Shown here: positions 62,118 to 64,000 of the stretch, piece after piece
Layout: every line of letters starts with the position of its first letter
Position numbering within the stretch: position 1 is the first letter of the stretch
Source: Saccharopolyspora indica
GTDB taxonomy: Bacteria; Actinomycetota; Actinomycetes; Mycobacteriales; Pseudonocardiaceae
Reading direction: 5' to 3'
NCBI RefSeq assembly: GCF_027853965.1
Contig: NZ_JAQGLB010000027.1
Coordinates: forward strand, 1 to 64,000
Length of the DNA: 64,000 bases
Program-made: the position numbers and the translations under genes
Notes under the pieces: model-generated
Told to the model about the DNA's origin: nothing
The model's database searches: none
What the model saw: only the letters and a program-made list of their open reading frames with translations

Positions 62118-62654
62118 ATGCGCTTTGTCGTTCGGCTGATCACGACGTTGCTCGGCCTGGCCGCCGCCGCTGCCGGTGCGGTGCTGGTGATCGAAGCGGT
62201 GGGCGCGCTGGTGCGGCCGGGCACCGGTGCCCTGATCGTTCCCTGGCAGCGCGTCCACGCCGCGCTGAGCGTGGTGTCGTGGGACGACGCCCCGGTCCGG
62301 GCGAGCGCCGCCGTGGTGCTCGTGGCCGGGCTGCTCCTGCTGCTGGTCGCGACGACCTCGCGACGGCGCGAGATCCGCCTGCACGATCCCGCGCCGGAGG
62401 TCACGGTCACGACCGATCCGCGCTCGCTGGCGCGACTGGTCGGTCACCAGGTGCGCGACCAGGACGGCGTCGCCACCGCCTCGGTGACCGCGAGCGCCAA
62501 GCGCGTCCAGGTCCGAGCCAGCTCGCAGTTCCGCGACACCGGCGATCTGCGCGGCCGACTGACCGAAGCCGCCGAGCACGCCGTGCACGACCTCCCGCTG
62601 CGCACCACTCCGAAGGTCCTGGTGTCGGTGAGCACGCCCAAGGAGCGGCGATGA
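62118..62654 (+). CDS. DUF6286 membrane protein
   Basis: A 178-residue protein with two membrane helices (about 5-30 and 62-82) and a soluble C-terminal domain (about 85-178) that alternates strands and helices like a divergent Asp23/AmaP domain (RVQVRASSQFRDTGDLRG). DUF6286 genes are found in actinobacterial Asp23 clusters. ATG at 62118 follows the Asp23 stop by four bases. Its TGA overlaps a tiny reading frame. Confidence 0.85.
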   Translation: MRFVVRLITTLLGLAAAAAGAVLVIEAVGALVRPGTGALIVPWQRVHAALSVVSWDDAPVRASAAVVLVAGLLLLLVATTSRRREIRLHDPAPEVTVTTDPRSLARLVGHQVRDQDGVATASVTASAKRVQVRASSQFRDTGDLRGRLTEAAEHAVHDLPLRTTPKVLVSVSTPKERR

Positions 62655-62701
62655 CACCTCTCGTATCGAGCCCTGCTCAACCGCACCTCAGGGGACCGTG
62701 A
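62651..62701 (+). CDS. 16-residue linking reading frame
   Basis: ATG at 62651 overlaps the DUF6286 stop (ATGA), and its TGA shares a base with the ATG of amaP (TGATG). The 16 codons give MTPLVSSPAQPHLRGP. Ribosomes leaving DUF6286 could continue through this frame to amaP. No family is recognised; it may be only a coupling device. Confidence 0.4.
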   Translation: MTPLVSSPAQPHLRGP

Positions 62702-63366
62702 TGCAACCCAGCCACGAGAACGAGAGATCGATCCGGACGCAACCACCGCTGAAGAACGCGGAGCGGCGGGACCGGATCAAGCCGAGCACCACGCCCACCG
62801 GTCGCGCTCTGGGCTTCGAACGCGGTGTCGTCACGGTGATCGCGCTGATCGCCGTGCTGCTCGGCGCCGCGGTGCTGCTGGTCGGAACCGGCTGGCTCGG
62901 TCTCTTCCGGGCGCAGCGCCCGCTGGCCGACCCGATCCTGGTGCAGTGGCTGAGCGACAACTCGCGGCTCGCCCTCGTGATCGCGATCGTGCTCGGCGTG
63001 CTGCTGTTCGCCCTGGGCCTGTGGTGGGTGATCCGGGCGCTGCGCCCGGAGTCCCGGCCGGACGTGCGGCTGGAGCGCGGCAGCGCCGAGCTGACGGTGA
63101 CCGCCGCGGCGCTGACCGAAGCGGTGCGCGCCGACGCCGAGCAGGTCACCGGCGTCAACCGGGCGCACGTGCGGATGGCCGGTGACGAGCGGCGCCCGTC
63201 GCTGCGCCTGACGCTGTCCCTGCAGGAGGGCACCAACGTCCGGCAGGTGTGGGAGGACCTCGACGCGAAAGTCCTCTCCCGCGCCCGCGAAGCGCTGGGG
63301 ACCGATACCTTGCCCACGGCGATCCGCCTGCGACTGGACCGGGCGCCCCGCCAACGCGTCCGCTGA
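62701..63366 (+). CDS. AmaP-like Asp23 membrane anchor
   Basis: A 221-residue protein with a charged N-terminus (1-40), two membrane helices (about 47-68 and 95-118), and a C-terminal domain (about 125-215) containing an Asp23-like fold (VRLERGSAELTVTAAAL then RPSLRLTLSLQEGTNVRQVW). AmaP proteins hold Asp23 to the membrane in staphylococci. ATG at 62701, with AGGGG upstream; GTG at 62698 is an alternative. Last gene of the envelope-stress operon. Confidence 0.87.
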   Translation: MQPSHENERSIRTQPPLKNAERRDRIKPSTTPTGRALGFERGVVTVIALIAVLLGAAVLLVGTGWLGLFRAQRPLADPILVQWLSDNSRLALVIAIVLGVLLFALGLWWVIRALRPESRPDVRLERGSAELTVTAAALTEAVRADAEQVTGVNRAHVRMAGDERRPSLRLTLSLQEGTNVRQVWEDLDAKVLSRAREALGTDTLPTAIRLRLDRAPRQRVR

Positions 63367-63381
63367 CCGAGGAGGTCCGCT

Positions 63382-64000
63382 GTGCTCCCCCTGCAGCCAC
63401 CGGTGAAACCGATGCTGGCCAGCCCGACCGACGGCATCCCCCGGCGAGGCGGACTGCTCTTCGAACCGAAGTTCGACGGCTTCCGCTGCCTGGTGTTCGC
63501 CGATCCGCAGGCCGATCCGCCGGTGCAGCTGCAGTCCCGCACCGGCCGGTCCCTCGACCGCTACTTCCCGGAGGTGCTGGCAGGCGTCGCCGAGCACCTC
63601 GACCGGCCCGCGGTGCTCGACGGCGAGCTGGTGGTGACCCAGCGCGACGACGCAGGCGACCGGCTGGACTGGGACGCCCTGAGCGAGCGCATCCACCCGG
63701 CCGCCAGCCGCGTCCGGCTGCTCGCCGAGCAGACCCCGGCCACCTTCATCGCCTTCGACCTGCTGGCCCTCGACGACCGCGACCTCACCGAGGCCCCGCA
63801 GACCGAGCGCCGCGAACTGCTCGCCGGTCTCGGCCTCGACCACGTCGGCCTGCGCACCACGCCGGTCACCGACGACCCGGACACCGCGGCGGAGTGGTTC
63901 CGGACCTTCGAGGGCGCCGGGCTGGACGGCATCATCGCCAAGCCCACCGGCGGCGCCTACCTGCCCGGCAAGCGGACCATGCTCAAGATCAAGCACTCGC
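63382..64000 (+). CDS. ATP-dependent DNA ligase, LigC type (partial)
   Basis: The first 206 codons of an ATP-dependent DNA ligase cut by the window edge. The adenylated lysine is in LLFEPKFDGFRCL (K30), with SRTGRSLDRYFPEV, VLDGELVV (motif III region), FIAFDLLALDDRDL and GLDGIIAKPTGGAYLPGKR (motifs IV and V). LigC-type ligases assist Ku-dependent end joining or base-excision repair in actinobacteria. GTG at 63382 has GAGGAGG six bases upstream. It begins 16 bases after amaP, so it may be read with the stress operon. Confidence 0.95.
   Translation, partial: MLPLQPPVKPMLASPTDGIPRRGGLLFEPKFDGFRCLVFADPQADPPVQLQSRTGRSLDRYFPEVLAGVAEHLDRPAVLDGELVVTQRDDAGDRLDWDALSERIHPAASRVRLLAEQTPATFIAFDLLALDDRDLTEAPQTERRELLAGLGLDHVGLRTTPVTDDPDTAAEWFRTFEGAGLDGIIAKPTGGAYLPGKRTMLKIKHS

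Noticed and set aside
59984-62410. 808-codon open frame on the minus strand across the Asp23 operon
   Set aside because: It runs against several short, conserved and translationally coupled genes and crosses element D; its translation is low-complexity.
62677-63996. 439-codon minus-strand frame opposite AmaP and the ligase
   Set aside because: The plus strand encodes AmaP and an ATP-dependent ligase with the KFDG motif; the minus translation is Arg/Gly/His repeats without domains.

Overview
The window is very G+C-rich, with gene starts carrying AGGAGG-type ribosome sites or ATGA/GTGA overlaps, many GTG starts, and no rRNA, tRNA, CRISPR array or insertion sequence that I could find. The organism is a mycothiol-producing actinomycete: there is an S-(hydroxymethyl)mycothiol dehydrogenase, a Ser/Thr protein kinase, an actinobacterial Asp23/AmaP cluster and a DUF574-type methyltransferase. 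My inference is Pseudonocardiaceae, possibly Saccharopolyspora-like; this rests on gene content, not on a search. The content is chromosomal and metabolic, with no polyketide/NRPS cluster, phage or plasmid functions.

Layout. 0.2-6.2 kb: LysR regulator, Nramp-related transporter, ACS-type MFS carrier, coiled-coil protein, PspC-domain protein and an FAD monooxygenase translationally coupled to a 34-residue Trp-rich membrane peptide, facing a TetR gene across a clear operator. 7-13 kb: luciferase-like oxidoreductase whose start codon lies in a hairpin, APC permease, FhuF-like [2Fe-2S] protein, WD40-like protein. 13-19 kb: phosphoketolase-acetate kinase operon (xfp-ackA); XRE/MmyB-type regulator divergent from a drug-type MFS pump with two palindromes between them. 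19-26 kb: M28 membrane peptidase; intracellular GH78 rhamnosidase with MFS carrier; Gfo/Idh/MocA oxidoreductase. 26.5-35 kb: NarL-type two-component system; mycothiol-dependent formaldehyde module (mscR plus metallo-beta-lactamase-fold hydrolase); SAM methyltransferase; MFS; amidase; SDR. 35-42.5 kb: glutarate/acyl-CoA module (gcdH, family III CoA transferase, GntR with palindromic operator), a TetR-controlled quinone reductase/alpha-beta hydrolase pair, and a 3-hydroxyacyl-CoA dehydrogenase with a matching operator. 42.8-51 kb: ricin-B protein, ATPase, peroxiredoxin, TRIC channel, sugar ABC importer and a Ser/Thr kinase. 51-58 kb: RHH regulator-DUF4097-ABC exporter operon, lactonase, rocD, zapE. 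58.2-63.4 kb: RibD-like reductase, ECF sigma factor, zinc anti-sigma/Asp23 fusion, three more Asp23-family proteins, an HPD-motif small protein, DUF2273, DUF6286 and AmaP, tightly coupled as one envelope-stress operon; the window ends inside an ATP-dependent DNA ligase.

The intergenic DNA is the most unusual part. Three copies of a roughly 167-170 bp multi-hairpin element (36651-36816, 57993-58159 and 60777-60946) keep their unpaired segments while both arms of three stems change together. Separate A+T-richer palindrome families (44 bp x3, 22 bp x3, 49 bp x2) sit at gene ends, mostly between convergent genes, and look like bidirectional terminators. Several matching operators link regulators to nearby genes: TetR, GntR, RHH and XRE types.
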